33,576 bases of DNA from Hyphomicrobiales bacterium (GCA_030688605.1 JAUYJB010000077.1:1-33576), one strand, 5' to 3'. Positions 1 through 8,809 are shown, counted from the stretch's first letter. Translations and numbers: made by a program. The notes: a model not told the origin generated them from the letters alone.

Positions 1-528
1 CACGATCGAATGTTTGCCGAGTTCCACCCACTGTAGATCGCGGGCGGTGACGTCGTTGAGTATGGTAACGCCGGCCACGTATTCTGGCGCCGCGTCGCGG
101 GAGACGCGTTTGGCGTCCCGGCCGATCACCACGGCCATCTCGCCTTCATAGTCGAATTGCTCGCTGAGAGGCGGAATTTCGATCGCCTCGTCGGGTCCAA
201 CAAGCGCGGTATAAGGCTTCGTGAATATCAGCGGTTGGGCCGGCACGCTGAGACCGGCTTCCTCGGCGTGCTTGTGATAGTTGGCGCCGACTGCATAGAC
301 GAGGGATCCAGGATCGATCGGCGGACCAAGAATCACGTCGGACCGGGGAAGGGCCGGTGCGTCTTTCTGCAGCTCGGTCTCCGAATCCCAGCCATTCCTA
401 TGCGCAGCCAGGAAGGCCGCGATCGTTGGATAACGCCGGCTGATGTCATGGACAGTGTCGCCGACAAGCAATCCGGGGCGGAAAGGCGCGCTGATTTTAC
501 CGGCGAAGCGGACGAGCAGATCGGTCAT
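1..528 (-). CDS. Fumarylacetoacetate hydrolase (FAH) family protein, 3' end beyond window
   Basis: The visible 176 codons encode the N-terminal part of an FAH-family protein; the C-terminus lies beyond position 1. Translation gives a start MTDLLVRFAGK, the region GANYHKHAEEAG, then FDYEGEMAVVIGRD with the acidic metal-ligand pattern of the family, and ILNDVTARDLQW. FAH-family enzymes are soluble, divalent-metal-dependent hydrolases, decarboxylases or isomerases acting on beta-diketo or 2-oxo acids. The ATG at 528 is preceded by GGAGGAACG, a strong ribosome site, and it starts 12 bp after the HyuB-like stop, so it is the last visible gene of the minus-strand catabolic operon. A likely role is cleavage or tautomerisation of the oxo-acid made upstream. 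The exact substrate cannot be read. A paralogue lies at 26456-27304. Confidence 0.88.
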   Translation of the reverse strand, partial: MTDLLVRFAGKISAPFRPGLLVGDTVHDISRRYPTIAAFLAAHRNGWDSETELQKDAPALPRSDVILGPPIDPGSLVYAVGANYHKHAEEAGLSVPAQPLIFTKPYTALVGPDEAIEIPPLSEQFDYEGEMAVVIGRDAKRVSRDAAPEYVAGVTILNDVTARDLQWVELGKHSIV

Positions 529-540
529 CGTCGTTCCTCC

Positions 541-2733
541 TCAGTCACGGTGCGGCCGTGCGAAGCTCAGCGGTCCGCCGTCAAGACCGACCTGAACGTC
601 GACCAGTCCGCCGCAACCGCGGCAGACCAATTGGCGCAACTCGAACCGACCCCGGTCGTAGGCCTGGCCGCGAACCGGGCCAGCGGCGCCGAGAGGCGAT
701 CGCACAAGGCCGAGATGGGTCAGAAGATTGTCGCTCGTGCCGCAGTGGCGATGGCCGCATTGCGGGCATGACACGGAGTCTGATTCCGGATCGACGACAA
801 GCGCCGGACCAAATTCGATGCGGCGCCTCCCCGCGAAAGAGATGACCGCATCTCCGGGGTTCGCTTCTTCTGCCTCGGAAAGACGGGCATCGCGGAGTGC
901 TTTGCGCCTTTCAGCCGTCGCCGCTTCATCGACGCCGCCGGTCTTCGTAATGACGACCCCGTAGATATCCTCCGCGGCGCCGACCGAGACGGCCCGGCGC
1001 TCGACGTCGCCAGCCACGTGAGCCGGATCGCGCAGAAGGGGGTCTCCAAAGCCTCCGCCGCCTTGCCAACTGTGGTACCAGACGTCGCCGGCGAGAATGG
1101 GGCTGCGGGTGTGCTTGCAACACAGCCATTCGAGCTCGCCCGAGATCGCCGCGAGCTCGACCGGCAGCTCCTCGCCGGCGGCGATGCGCTCGGCAAGGTC
1201 GGTGTTTACGACGCGGGCTATCGAGATCGCCGATCCCGGCATCCCACCGGCCAATCCGATGGCATTGGGCATTTCCGCGCCGGTGCCGGCAAACAAACCA
1301 TCGAGTTGGCCTTCCGGCGCATCGTAGACCGTGTAGGCCAGTTCGCCAGAACGCCCGCCACGGAACATTCCAGGACCGCCGGAGTCGCGCAGGTGGCGGC
1401 GGAAAAGATAAAGAACCGGGTATTCTGCTTCCTGATCCTCGATATTGGGCATGTTGGGCGTGGTGTTGAAGACGATGCCCGCGGTATCGACGCCGTCCTG
1501 ATCGACCCGGGCGCCGCCGCCGCCGCCGAAATGACTCATCTCGGTCGCGGCGAAGTGGAAGCCGTGCTGGCTGATCCCGGCAAATATCGGCGCCATCGAG
1601 GTGCCAGACCATACGGCCATGGCTTCGTCGGCATATTTGTCGCTCGCCAGCACCATCTGCGACAGGCAGCGCCACGCCGCATCGATGGTGACGATCACCG
1701 CCGAGATGGTTGCCATCGCGCATGGCGCGGGATAGGCGCAATTGTTCACGGTGCCCGACTCGCTGACGATGTCGATGCAATCGCGCACGCCGCGATTCCA
1801 AGGGCTGTCCCAGCACAGGTTGAGATAGGTTGCGGTCAGGCACGCGGCCTGCAGCCCGGCAAAGGTGCAGTTGATCAGGCCGCGGGCGTTGGGGCTGGTG
1901 CCGGTGAAGTCGAAGACCAGGCGCTGCCCGCTCTTGGTCAGCGTGCAGACGATCTTGTAGATCTCCGGATTGTGGCCGTCATGATCGATATACTGGACCT
2001 CGCGCCAGGTCCCGTCGGGCAGCTCGGAAAGCCGCGCCTCGAGCTTCTCCCTGGCGTAGTCGATACACCGCTCCATTGCCAAATTGACGGTGTCCTCCCC
2101 CCACAGCTCGAACAGCTCCAGAAGCCGCCGTCGCCCGCTGTTGAGCGAGGCGATCTGGCCCTTGATGTCGAGAGCCACCAGGGGATCGCGCACCTGATTG
2201 CGGATCCAGCGCAGGACGTCCTCGCGGACAACCCCGCGCTGGACGATCTTCACCGGCGGCATGCGCAGGCCTTCCTGGTGGGTGTCGACCGCCTTGATCG
2301 AAAAGCCGCCGGGATCCATCCCTCCATTGTCGAGCTGATGGCCCGATGCGCCGACCCACGCGACCAGCTTGCCGTTCCAGAACACCGGCGCCACGGTGGC
2401 GATATCGGGATGATGGATGGCGCCGAGATACGGGTCGTTGCAGATGAAGATGTCTCCTTCCTCGATCGCCTCGCCGGGTCCGAGCGTATCGAGCGTGCTT
2501 TGCACGATCAGCGGCAGCACATTGCCCTGGGTGACGATATAGGGGCCGACCGAGACCAGCGATCCGTCGGCCAGCATCACCGCCGAGGCAGCGTCGTTGC
2601 CGGTTATCAGAACATTGGAGCCGGAGCTGCGCATGTACTGGATGCCCATCTCCTCGCTGATGGTCATCAGCCTATGATTGAGGACCTCGAAGGTAACCGG
2701 GTCCAGTGAATGGGTTCCGACCTGGTCAAGCAT
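541..2733 (-). CDS. HyuB-type hydantoinase/carboxylase subunit with C-terminal zinc-ribbon extension
   Basis: 730-residue protein of the HyuB family (N-methylhydantoinase B, oxoprolinase C-half, acetone/acetophenone carboxylase large subunit). It begins MLDQVGTHSLDPVTFEVLNHRL, typical of HyuB, and contains the conserved NDPYLGAIHHPDI and GGGGGARVDQDG segments. The ordinary HyuB end is near residue 630 (VSVGAAEDIYGVV). After it come about 100 extra residues with cysteines at about 656, 659, 664 and 704, 707 (CPQCG then CRGCGGLVDV). This tail resembles the zinc-binding acetone carboxylase gamma subunit, so a carboxylase role is plausible. The ATG at 2733 overlaps the hyuA-like stop by 8 bp and has GAGGAGG upstream, indicating translational coupling with its HyuA partner. 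Family assignment is secure; the reaction (lactam or hydantoin hydrolysis versus ketone carboxylation) is inferred. Confidence 0.9.
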   Translation of the reverse strand: MLDQVGTHSLDPVTFEVLNHRLMTISEEMGIQYMRSSGSNVLITGNDAASAVMLADGSLVSVGPYIVTQGNVLPLIVQSTLDTLGPGEAIEEGDIFICNDPYLGAIHHPDIATVAPVFWNGKLVAWVGASGHQLDNGGMDPGGFSIKAVDTHQEGLRMPPVKIVQRGVVREDVLRWIRNQVRDPLVALDIKGQIASLNSGRRRLLELFELWGEDTVNLAMERCIDYAREKLEARLSELPDGTWREVQYIDHDGHNPEIYKIVCTLTKSGQRLVFDFTGTSPNARGLINCTFAGLQAACLTATYLNLCWDSPWNRGVRDCIDIVSESGTVNNCAYPAPCAMATISAVIVTIDAAWRCLSQMVLASDKYADEAMAVWSGTSMAPIFAGISQHGFHFAATEMSHFGGGGGARVDQDGVDTAGIVFNTTPNMPNIEDQEAEYPVLYLFRRHLRDSGGPGMFRGGRSGELAYTVYDAPEGQLDGLFAGTGAEMPNAIGLAGGMPGSAISIARVVNTDLAERIAAGEELPVELAAISGELEWLCCKHTRSPILAGDVWYHSWQGGGGFGDPLLRDPAHVAGDVERRAVSVGAAEDIYGVVITKTGGVDEAATAERRKALRDARLSEAEEANPGDAVISFAGRRRIEFGPALVVDPESDSVSCPQCGHRHCGTSDNLLTHLGLVRSPLGAAGPVRGQAYDRGRFELRQLVCRGCGGLVDVQVGLDGGPLSFARPHRD

Positions 2734-4822
2734 TTCCGGCCTCCTCGACAACGGTGACGGCAATGCGGGTGTTGCCGAATTCGTCGATGCGGGCGCTCTG
2801 CCCGGTGTGGATTACGATGGTCGTCGACGGGTGCTCGATCACCGCCGGTCCGGCGATGGCGGCGCCCGCGGGCAGGCCTTCGCCGGTGTAGACCGGGGTT
2901 TCGATCATCGCGTTGCGGACCGGACAGAAAACCGGCCGGGCCGGGCGAGGAGCGATAGCGCCGGAACCGCCGCGACGGAATACGCTCGGCTTGGGCACTG
3001 CGCCGATGGCGTCGACGCCGTAATTGACGCATTCGATTCCGGCGTCCTTCAAGGCCGATCCCGGGCCGAACAGCCTCTCATATTCGGCTGCGAAGGCGGA
3101 TGCCAGCGTTTCGACGGCTTTCTCCGATCCGATCGATGCCGGTGCCGGAATGCGAACGGTATGCACCTGCCGGCGATAGCGCGCTTCGATCCAACGCTCG
3201 TAACGGCGGTCCACTTGCGCGACTTCGGCCTGATCCAGCAGCTGCGCGCCGCTTTGTTCCATGTCGGCAAAGATCGCCTCGATCTTCTCCGGGGCCACCG
3301 GTAGCGTCATCGGGTCGGAGAATCGCAGGCTGAACCGGACGTCGGAAAGTCCGGCGCCGAAGGCCGAATGCACCGCCGCCTGGAACGGCACGACAATTTC
3401 GCGGACTCCCAGATCATTGCCATAGGCGCCGGCGTGCACCGGCCCCGAGCCGCCATAAGCCATTATCGCGAAACGGCGCGGATCATGGCCGCGCTCCAAC
3501 GTTGTCTTGCGGATGAGATCGGCCATCTGCGCGTCGATGACGCGTTTGATGCCGGCCGCGGCGGCGGTGACGTCGCCGTTGAAGAGCGGATCGGCGATGC
3601 GCTCACGGATCGACATCTCCGCCCTCTTCGGGTCGAGGGTCATGCGACCGCCAAGGAATTGTTCGGGTGAGATGTAGCCCAGCACGACGTCGGCATCCGT
3701 GACCGTCGGCTCGGTGCCGCCCAGCCGGTAGCAGGCGGGTCCGGGATTGGAGGACGCACTCTTCGGTCCGACCCGCAGGCGGCCATTGTCGATCCAGGCA
3801 ATCGAACCGCCGCCGGCGCCAATCGAAACGACATCCACCATCGGCAAGCGAAGCTGATACTGGTTGAGGATGGTTTCCTTGGCGTAGGACCACTTGCCGC
3901 CTTCGATGACGGCCACCTTGAAGGTTGTTCCGCCCACGTCGGTGGCGATGACATCGGCGACACCGAGATCGCCGGCGAGCTGGGCACTGCCGACCACGCC
4001 GGCTGCGGGTCCCGACTCGACCGTGAAGATCGGGACCGTCTGAGCCGGGGTCGCGAGGCCGCCATTGGCCTGAACAATCAGCGGGTCACGCTTCAGGCCT
4101 GCCTGCTTGAGCGTCGCCACAAGATCATCGAGATAGCCTTCGATCACCGGGCCGACATAAGCGTTGAAGAGGGCCGTAGCGCTGCGCTCATACTCGCCGA
4201 GAACTGGCGCCACCGCGCTCGACAAGGAGACATAGATCCCGGGCAGCTCCGATTTCAGGATCTCCGCGGTGCGCCGTTCATGGGTATCGTTCTTGTGCGA
4301 GAACAGGAAGGCGATCGCAACCGCTTCGTAGCCGCGCTCCGCGAGCATGGGCGCCAGCGCCCGCAGGGCCGCCTCGTCCAGCGGCACGATCGGTCGGCCG
4401 GCGTAATCGATGCGCTCGGAGATCTCGAAAATGTCGCGCTCGTCCGCGATCATACGCGGCTTGTTGGTCATGCGGTAATGGTGGCGCTCGAATACGCTGA
4501 GACCGGCAACGCGCCCCGTGGCCCGCATGATGGTCAGCGTATCGCCGAAGCCGCGGGTGGTGATCACGGCCGTCTTGGCACCGCTAAAGCTGAAGATAGC
4601 GTTGCTCGACTGGGTCGTCGCGTGGACGAAACGGTGAGCCTCGCCAAGCACCTGGGCGAGCGGCTCGCCGAGCGCGCCGGCGGCGTCATTCAGGCCGGCG
4701 AGCACGCCACGGCGCAAATCGTCCGGCGTCGTCAGCGCCTTGCCGACCGCGGTTCGCCCGCCGTCGCAGAAGACCACGACATCGGTGAAGGTGCCCCCTA
4801 TGTCGACCGATAATGTATACAC
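2726..4822 (-). CDS. HyuA-type ATP-dependent hydantoinase/carboxylase subunit
   Basis: 698-residue HyuA-family protein, the ATP-binding (actin-like fold) partner of the HyuB-like subunit. The N-terminus reads VYTLSVDIGGTFTDVVVF, the hallmark first phosphate motif; the second is ATDVGGTTFKV near the middle, where many family members have Asp instead of the Lys after Phe. The GTG at 4822 is preferred because it puts the DIGGTFTD motif at residues 7-14 as in the family and has GAGGGG just upstream; an open frame continues 60 codons upstream but would run through the NIPSNAP gene. Members phosphorylate substrate carbonyls for hydantoin, oxoproline or lactam opening or for ketone carboxylation. 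It is coupled to the next gene by an 8-bp overlap. Substrate unknown. Confidence 0.91.
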   Translation of the reverse strand: MYTLSVDIGGTFTDVVVFCDGGRTAVGKALTTPDDLRRGVLAGLNDAAGALGEPLAQVLGEAHRFVHATTQSSNAIFSFSGAKTAVITTRGFGDTLTIMRATGRVAGLSVFERHHYRMTNKPRMIADERDIFEISERIDYAGRPIVPLDEAALRALAPMLAERGYEAVAIAFLFSHKNDTHERRTAEILKSELPGIYVSLSSAVAPVLGEYERSATALFNAYVGPVIEGYLDDLVATLKQAGLKRDPLIVQANGGLATPAQTVPIFTVESGPAAGVVGSAQLAGDLGVADVIATDVGGTTFKVAVIEGGKWSYAKETILNQYQLRLPMVDVVSIGAGGGSIAWIDNGRLRVGPKSASSNPGPACYRLGGTEPTVTDADVVLGYISPEQFLGGRMTLDPKRAEMSIRERIADPLFNGDVTAAAAGIKRVIDAQMADLIRKTTLERGHDPRRFAIMAYGGSGPVHAGAYGNDLGVREIVVPFQAAVHSAFGAGLSDVRFSLRFSDPMTLPVAPEKIEAIFADMEQSGAQLLDQAEVAQVDRRYERWIEARYRRQVHTVRIPAPASIGSEKAVETLASAFAAEYERLFGPGSALKDAGIECVNYGVDAIGAVPKPSVFRRGGSGAIAPRPARPVFCPVRNAMIETPVYTGEGLPAGAAIAGPAVIEHPSTTIVIHTGQSARIDEFGNTRIAVTVVEEAGNA

Positions 4823-4881
4823 TGAACGCCCCTCTTCATCGAATTTCAGTTTTTTCAGTGAAAACCGATCTGCTCCGTTCG

Positions 4882-5223
4882 TCAAGAGGCCATGGGGTCG
4901 GCGAGACGATGGGGAGTGAAAGCCAGCGTCCCGAGAAGGAGATAGTCCATTCGCGTCACCATCGGCCCCTCCGCCTCGGTTCGCGTCTTCAGCTGCTGCC
5001 ATTCCGGGTCGTGGCGGAATGCGTGCCAGCCTGCCGCCCGCTCATTTTCGTTTTTCCAGGCAAGCAGATAGACGAGCTTTTCCTGCCCGTCGGTGGGCTC
5101 CCACATATCGATGATCCGGAAGCCGTGCCGGGCGAGCAGCTCAAGCGCGCCCTGCCGGAAGCGGTCATAGAGCACCTCCCGCCGGTTGGGGATGACGTCA
5201 TAGATCCGGAGCTCGTAAATCAT
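4882..5223 (-). CDS. NIPSNAP family protein
   Basis: Small 113-residue protein beginning MIYELRIYDVIPNRREVLYDRF, the standard opening of NIPSNAP-domain proteins, followed by IIDMWEPTDGQEKLVYLLAWKNENER and a HAFRHDPEW segment. The domain is a ferredoxin-like alpha/beta barrel that usually dimerises; biochemical roles are poorly defined. The ATG at 5223 follows GAGGTG at good spacing and lies 10 bp after the TRAP large-subunit stop; a GTG three codons earlier (5232) would overlap that ribosome site and is less likely. Its place between transporter and HyuA/HyuB genes suggests an accessory function (substrate isomerisation, or a small binding protein) in the same pathway. This function is inference from context. 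Confidence 0.86.
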   Translation of the reverse strand: MIYELRIYDVIPNRREVLYDRFRQGALELLARHGFRIIDMWEPTDGQEKLVYLLAWKNENERAAGWHAFRHDPEWQQLKTRTEAEGPMVTRMDYLLLGTLAFTPHRLADPMAS

Positions 5224-5233
5224 TTCGGTCACC

Positions 5234-6526
5234 TCATTGGAAGCCGAAGAACCGCGGCAGCCACAAGGAGGCCGCGGGCACGAAAACGAAAACGACGTAG
5301 ACGACGATCAACAGAGCGATGTACGGAACCACGGCGCGGGTGAGCTCGTGCAGCCTGAGCCCAGCGATGCTGCAGCCGACGAATAGACAGAGCCCCACCG
5401 GCGGCGTGATGAGGCCGATGACCAGCCCGAAGACGATGACGATGCCGAAATGGACCGGATCGAAGCCGAACGCGATGGCCGCCGGCAGTAGAACCGGCGT
5501 GAGGATGATGATCGCGCCGGAGGTCTCCAGGAATAGCCCTACCAGTAGCAGCAGGACCATCACCAGGACGAGAAAGACCGTCGGCGAGTCGGTAAGCGAC
5601 AGAAACCCCGCCGCGACGGCTTGCGGCACTTGCTCGAAGGCCAGCACCCAGCCAAGCAGGTTGGCGTTGGCGACGATCAGCATGATGGTGGCCGAGACGA
5701 GGGCGGCTTGGACGATCACGCGCCACAGGACGCCAAGCTTGAGCGAGCGCATCAGCAACCCGACAACTATGGCATAAAGGACGGCGGCGACGGAGGACTC
5801 GGTTGGCGTGAAGACGCCGCCTACGACGCCGCCGACGATCAGCACCGGCATGGCCAGCGCGATCAGCGCCACGCGCAGGCTGAGCAGGAAGTCACGTACG
5901 CGCTCGACTGCGCCCCCCGTGGGACCGGGCGCGCGGTCAATGGGCCGATGGCGCAGCAGCCAGCGATTGAGCACCAGCATCGAGACGCCGACGGCGACCC
6001 CCGGCGTCGCCCCGGCGAGAAACAGGGCGCCGATCGAAGCGCCGGAGGAGATCCCGTAGACGACGATCGGGATGCTCGGCGGAATCAGCGGACCGCAGAT
6101 CGACGAGGCCACAGTCACCGCGGCCGAAAAATCACGGCGATAGCCCTGTCGGGTCATCGCCGGAATCAGGATCGAGCCGATGGCGGCGGCATCGGCCGTT
6201 GCCGCGCCGGTAATGCCGCCGAAGAACATGCTGGTGAGCACGTTCACCTGGGCGAGCCCGCCGCGCCAGCGGCCGACCAGATGGTCGGCGAACTGCACCA
6301 GGCGCGCGGTGAGCTGCGCCTCGTTCATGAGGAAGCCCGCCAGGATGAAGAACGGGATGCTCATCAGCACGAACTGGTCGAGCCCGGCGAAGATCCGCTG
6401 CGGCACGATCGACAGCATTGCCGCACTCCCGAGCAGAACATGCGCGGTCGCGGCAATGCCGAGAACGAAGGCGATCGGAACGCCGAGGACGAGCAGGGCA
6501 AGGAAAGTGGCGGAAACGACCCCCAT
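5234..6526 (-). CDS. TRAP transporter large permease subunit (DctM family)
   Basis: 430-residue, very hydrophobic protein with about twelve membrane spans, matching the DctM (large) subunit of tripartite ATP-independent periplasmic transporters. Visible signatures are the opening MGVVSATFLALLVLGVPIAFVLG-like helix, FFGGITGAATADAAAIGSILIP, and CGPLIPPSIPIVVYG, all conserved in DctM. It uses the sodium or proton gradient to drive substrate import with the small subunit and the periplasmic binding protein encoded just upstream. The ATG at 6526 is preferred over an upstream in-frame start because it opens directly with the first helix and lies 7 bp after the DctQ stop. Contiguous with dctQ and dctP homologues on the same strand, so one operon. 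Confidence 0.95.
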   Translation of the reverse strand: MGVVSATFLALLVLGVPIAFVLGIAATAHVLLGSAAMLSIVPQRIFAGLDQFVLMSIPFFILAGFLMNEAQLTARLVQFADHLVGRWRGGLAQVNVLTSMFFGGITGAATADAAAIGSILIPAMTRQGYRRDFSAAVTVASSICGPLIPPSIPIVVYGISSGASIGALFLAGATPGVAVGVSMLVLNRWLLRHRPIDRAPGPTGGAVERVRDFLLSLRVALIALAMPVLIVGGVVGGVFTPTESSVAAVLYAIVVGLLMRSLKLGVLWRVIVQAALVSATIMLIVANANLLGWVLAFEQVPQAVAAGFLSLTDSPTVFLVLVMVLLLLVGLFLETSGAIIILTPVLLPAAIAFGFDPVHFGIVIVFGLVIGLITPPVGLCLFVGCSIAGLRLHELTRAVVPYIALLIVVYVVFVFVPAASLWLPRFFGFQ

Positions 6527-6533
6527 GGCGCTC

Positions 6534-7022
6534 TCAGCCCTCGTGCCGGCTGGGGGCAAGCCCGCGCCACAGGCCGAGCGCAGCGGCGAACGCGATCAGG
6601 ATCCCACCGACGGGAATTGCGAGATAGGCCCAGGCAATCGGGATCTGCAGGGCCGGCGAGAGCTGATCGCGCTCGAAATTACGCATGGTCAGGAGCGCGC
6701 CGTGCCAAGTGACGAGCCCGGCAAAGACAATGACGATGAGATGGATCAGCCGATAGGCGAGGCCGGCAACGGGCGGCGGCAGGAGGTCGACGGCGACCGT
6801 CAAGGCCATGTGGCCGCCGCGCTGATAGGCAGCCGCCGAACCGAACATGGCACTCCAGATCAGCGCATAGCGGGCAACCTCCTCGGACCATACCAAGCTG
6901 CTGCCGATCAGGTAGCGAAACACGATCTGGGCAGCCATCGAGGCCAGCGCGAGGGTGAGGGTGGCCCCCGCGACCACCCCGCACCCGGTTTCGAGGAGCG
7001 GCGGCAGGTGATTTGGATGCAT
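6534..7022 (-). CDS. TRAP transporter small permease subunit (DctQ family)
   Basis: 162-residue membrane protein with four predicted helices and the DctQ pattern RYLIGSSLVWSEEVARYALIW (helix 2 with the conserved Trp-Ser-Glu-Glu) followed by AYQRGGHMAL. DctQ proteins assemble with DctM into the membrane transport complex. The ATG at 7022 has GAGGAGGG upstream; an in-frame start 11 codons earlier is not supported. The stop lies 7 bp before the large-subunit start and the gene starts 33 bp after the binding-protein stop, consistent with co-transcription. Confidence 0.93.
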   Translation of the reverse strand: MHPNHLPPLLETGCGVVAGATLTLALASMAAQIVFRYLIGSSLVWSEEVARYALIWSAMFGSAAAYQRGGHMALTVAVDLLPPPVAGLAYRLIHLIVIVFAGLVTWHGALLTMRNFERDQLSPALQIPIAWAYLAIPVGGILIAFAAALGLWRGLAPSRHEG

Positions 7023-7055
7023 CTGCGGCCCTCCTCGTAGTGCCCTGTCCGGCAC

Positions 7056-8060
7056 TCATTTCTTCAGGGCAATGATGTCCTGAAGCAGTTCTTCGGCGTC
7101 CAAACTCTTGGCGTATTTCTCCCACACCGGCTTCACCTTCTCGACGAAGGCATCGGCATCGACCTGGGTAATCGTGACGCCTTGCTGCACCAGCTTGTCG
7201 CGGATGGCCGTCATCTTGTCGATGAAGACCTGCCGTTCAAACCGCGCGGCCTCCTCCATTGCGTCCCGGATGAGCGATTGCTGCTCCGCCGACAGGCCGT
7301 CGAAATATTTGGCGTTCATGATCACCGGCCGCGGCTCCGACACGAAGGTGATTTGCTGCCAGTCGGTCATGTATTTGGCCACCTCGTAAATCTTCAGCGT
7401 GTCCACCGACAGGACGTCGAGATGGGCACCTTCGATCACGCCCTGCTTCAGCCCGGTATAGACCTCGGTGTAAGGCATCGGCGTCGGGTTGGCGCCGAGT
7501 GCCCGCATGGCATCGACCAGCACGGGCGTTTCGATCACACGGATCTTCACCCCCTCCAGATCCGCCGGCGAGCGCACCGGCATCTTGACCGTCTCGATCG
7601 GGCTGTCTCCGGTCGAAAACCAGGCCAGAACGCGGAACCCCGCCTGCTCCTCAATTTTCTTGGCGAGCTTCTTGCCGACGTCGCCGGTGGCGATCGCCGT
7701 CATGTGCGTCTGGCCCTGTATCAGGAACGGCACCTGGACGATATTGTAGATGGGGGCAAGATTGGACATGGCGCCGGCCCCGACGCCGATCTGGATGGAG
7801 CCTTCGAGAATCGCCTCGTTGATCTCGCGCTCGGCCCCGAGTTGACCGCCTGGGAAGATTTCGACCTTGATCTTTCCGCCGGAGCGCTCTTCGATTAGTT
7901 CTTTGAACTTTTTCGCGCCATCGACGTAGGGAAAGGTCTCCGCCGTGATGAGGGCGAAGCGCAGAGTCAGATCCTGCGCAAACGCTTGCCCGAACGAGCC
8001 GGCAAGCATCGCGGCACCCAAGAGTCCGGCGGCAAGGCAACTGAGTTTTTGGAATTTCAT
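7056..8060 (-). CDS. TRAP transporter periplasmic substrate-binding protein (DctP family)
   Basis: 334-residue secreted solute-binding protein. The N-terminus (MKFQKLSCLAAG) is a classical Sec signal peptide with probable cleavage after residue 28 (AFA before QDLTL). The body has DctP signatures: FPYVDGAKKFKELIEERSGGKIKVEIFPGGQLG and LEGVKIRVIETP. The Arg of that VKIRV motif (about residue 174) is the conserved family arginine that normally binds a substrate carboxylate, hinting that the imported compound is an organic acid. Start ATG 8060 is preceded by GGGAGACG. It delivers substrate to the DctQ/DctM proteins encoded immediately downstream. The 117-bp gap to the RidA stop could contain a separate promoter, but none is recognisable. 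Confidence 0.95.
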   Translation of the reverse strand: MKFQKLSCLAAGLLGAAMLAGSFGQAFAQDLTLRFALITAETFPYVDGAKKFKELIEERSGGKIKVEIFPGGQLGAEREINEAILEGSIQIGVGAGAMSNLAPIYNIVQVPFLIQGQTHMTAIATGDVGKKLAKKIEEQAGFRVLAWFSTGDSPIETVKMPVRSPADLEGVKIRVIETPVLVDAMRALGANPTPMPYTEVYTGLKQGVIEGAHLDVLSVDTLKIYEVAKYMTDWQQITFVSEPRPVIMNAKYFDGLSAEQQSLIRDAMEEAARFERQVFIDKMTAIRDKLVQQGVTITQVDADAFVEKVKPVWEKYAKSLDAEELLQDIIALKK

Positions 8061-8177
8061 GGCTTCGTCTCCCTTCGAGGTTGCTTGTGCACCAAGTGAT
8101 CCCAACGGAACCGACTTGGAATTTCTGCTGCATCTTTGCCGTGCGGCCTAACCGCACCGAAGCACCGGGCCCGGCCG

Positions 8178-8663
8178 TTAGGGGCGAACCTGCACCGTCA
8201 TTTCGATTTCGATCGGCGCGTCATAGGTCATCTCGTTCTGATAAAGCGCTGCCCGCGCGTGCGAACCGCGCTCTGGTCCCAGGACCGCGACAAATAGATC
8301 GGAAGCACCGTCCAGCACCCACGGCGCCTGCTGGAACCCAGGTGCCGCGTGGACATAGCCGATCATCTTGACAATCCTGACGATGCGATCGAGATTGCCG
8401 AGTACCGCCTTCATCATGGCGATATGATTGAGGGCGACGTAGCGCGCTGATTCATACCCTTGCTCAACGCTGATATCGCGCCCGAGCTTGCCCTTGATCG
8501 GCAGCACGTCTTCATCATTCTCGTCGATGACCGTGCCGATGGTTCCGGAAAGATAAAGAATTTCGCCCACTTCCACGCCGGCCAGATAGTTGGCCACCGC
8601 CTTGGGCGGACGGCGCGGGAGCTCCAAGCCAAGTTCGCGCAGTCGCCGCTCGATCTCGCCCAT
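8178..8663 (-). CDS. RidA (YjgF/YER057c/UK114) family protein
   Basis: 161-residue member of the Rid superfamily. Recognisable parts are GEILYLSGTIG, ESARYVALNHIAMMKAVLGNLDRIVRIVKMIGYV and the C-terminal SHARAALYQNEMTYDAPIEIEMTVQV. Rid proteins are small trimeric enzymes, the classic ones deaminating reactive enamine/imine intermediates; this one is longer than RidA itself (about 130 residues) and belongs to a divergent branch often found inside catabolic operons. The ATG at 8663 has GGGGGAGG just upstream. It is the promoter-proximal gene of the minus-strand operon and diverges from the LysR gene. Confidence 0.93.
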   Translation of the reverse strand: MGEIERRLRELGLELPRRPPKAVANYLAGVEVGEILYLSGTIGTVIDENDEDVLPIKGKLGRDISVEQGYESARYVALNHIAMMKAVLGNLDRIVRIVKMIGYVHAAPGFQQAPWVLDGASDLFVAVLGPERGSHARAALYQNEMTYDAPIEIEMTVQVRP

Positions 8664-8770
8664 GCCGCCTCCCCCGGTCCCGGGATGTCGCCATCCGGCT
8701 CATCCCGTTGTTTCTGAATTTTAGTGTAAATGGACTACTGCTGAGGACAAGCGCTGGATTTTTGTGCTTC

Positions 8771-8789
8771 CGTTGCCGAAACGGCAACG
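8771..8789. promoter_or_regulatory. Candidate LysR operator (perfect dyad)
   Basis: An 8-bp perfect inverted repeat, CGTTGCCG and CGGCAACG around a 3-bp AAA spacer, lies in the 146-bp divergent region between the RidA-family and LysR genes, 20 bp before the regulator ATG. It contains a T-N11-A pair (8774 and 8786), the general LysR-type recognition pattern. It is a good candidate for the regulator's binding site controlling both directions. The sequence shows the dyad; the operator role is inferred. Confidence 0.6.
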
Positions 8790-8809
8790 CTGACATAATC
8801 TGAAGCGGC

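Noticed and set aside
1018-2709. Long plus-strand open frame opposite the HyuB-like gene
   Set aside because: It is a shadow of the high-GC coding strand: no family motif, Arg/Ala/Gly-rich composition, and the opposite strand has an unambiguous HyuB protein with conserved motifs and ribosome site.
8141-8157. Hairpin GTGCGG/CCGCAC between the RidA-family and DctP genes
   Set aside because: Stem of 6 bp without a T-run on either strand; not enough to call an internal terminator.
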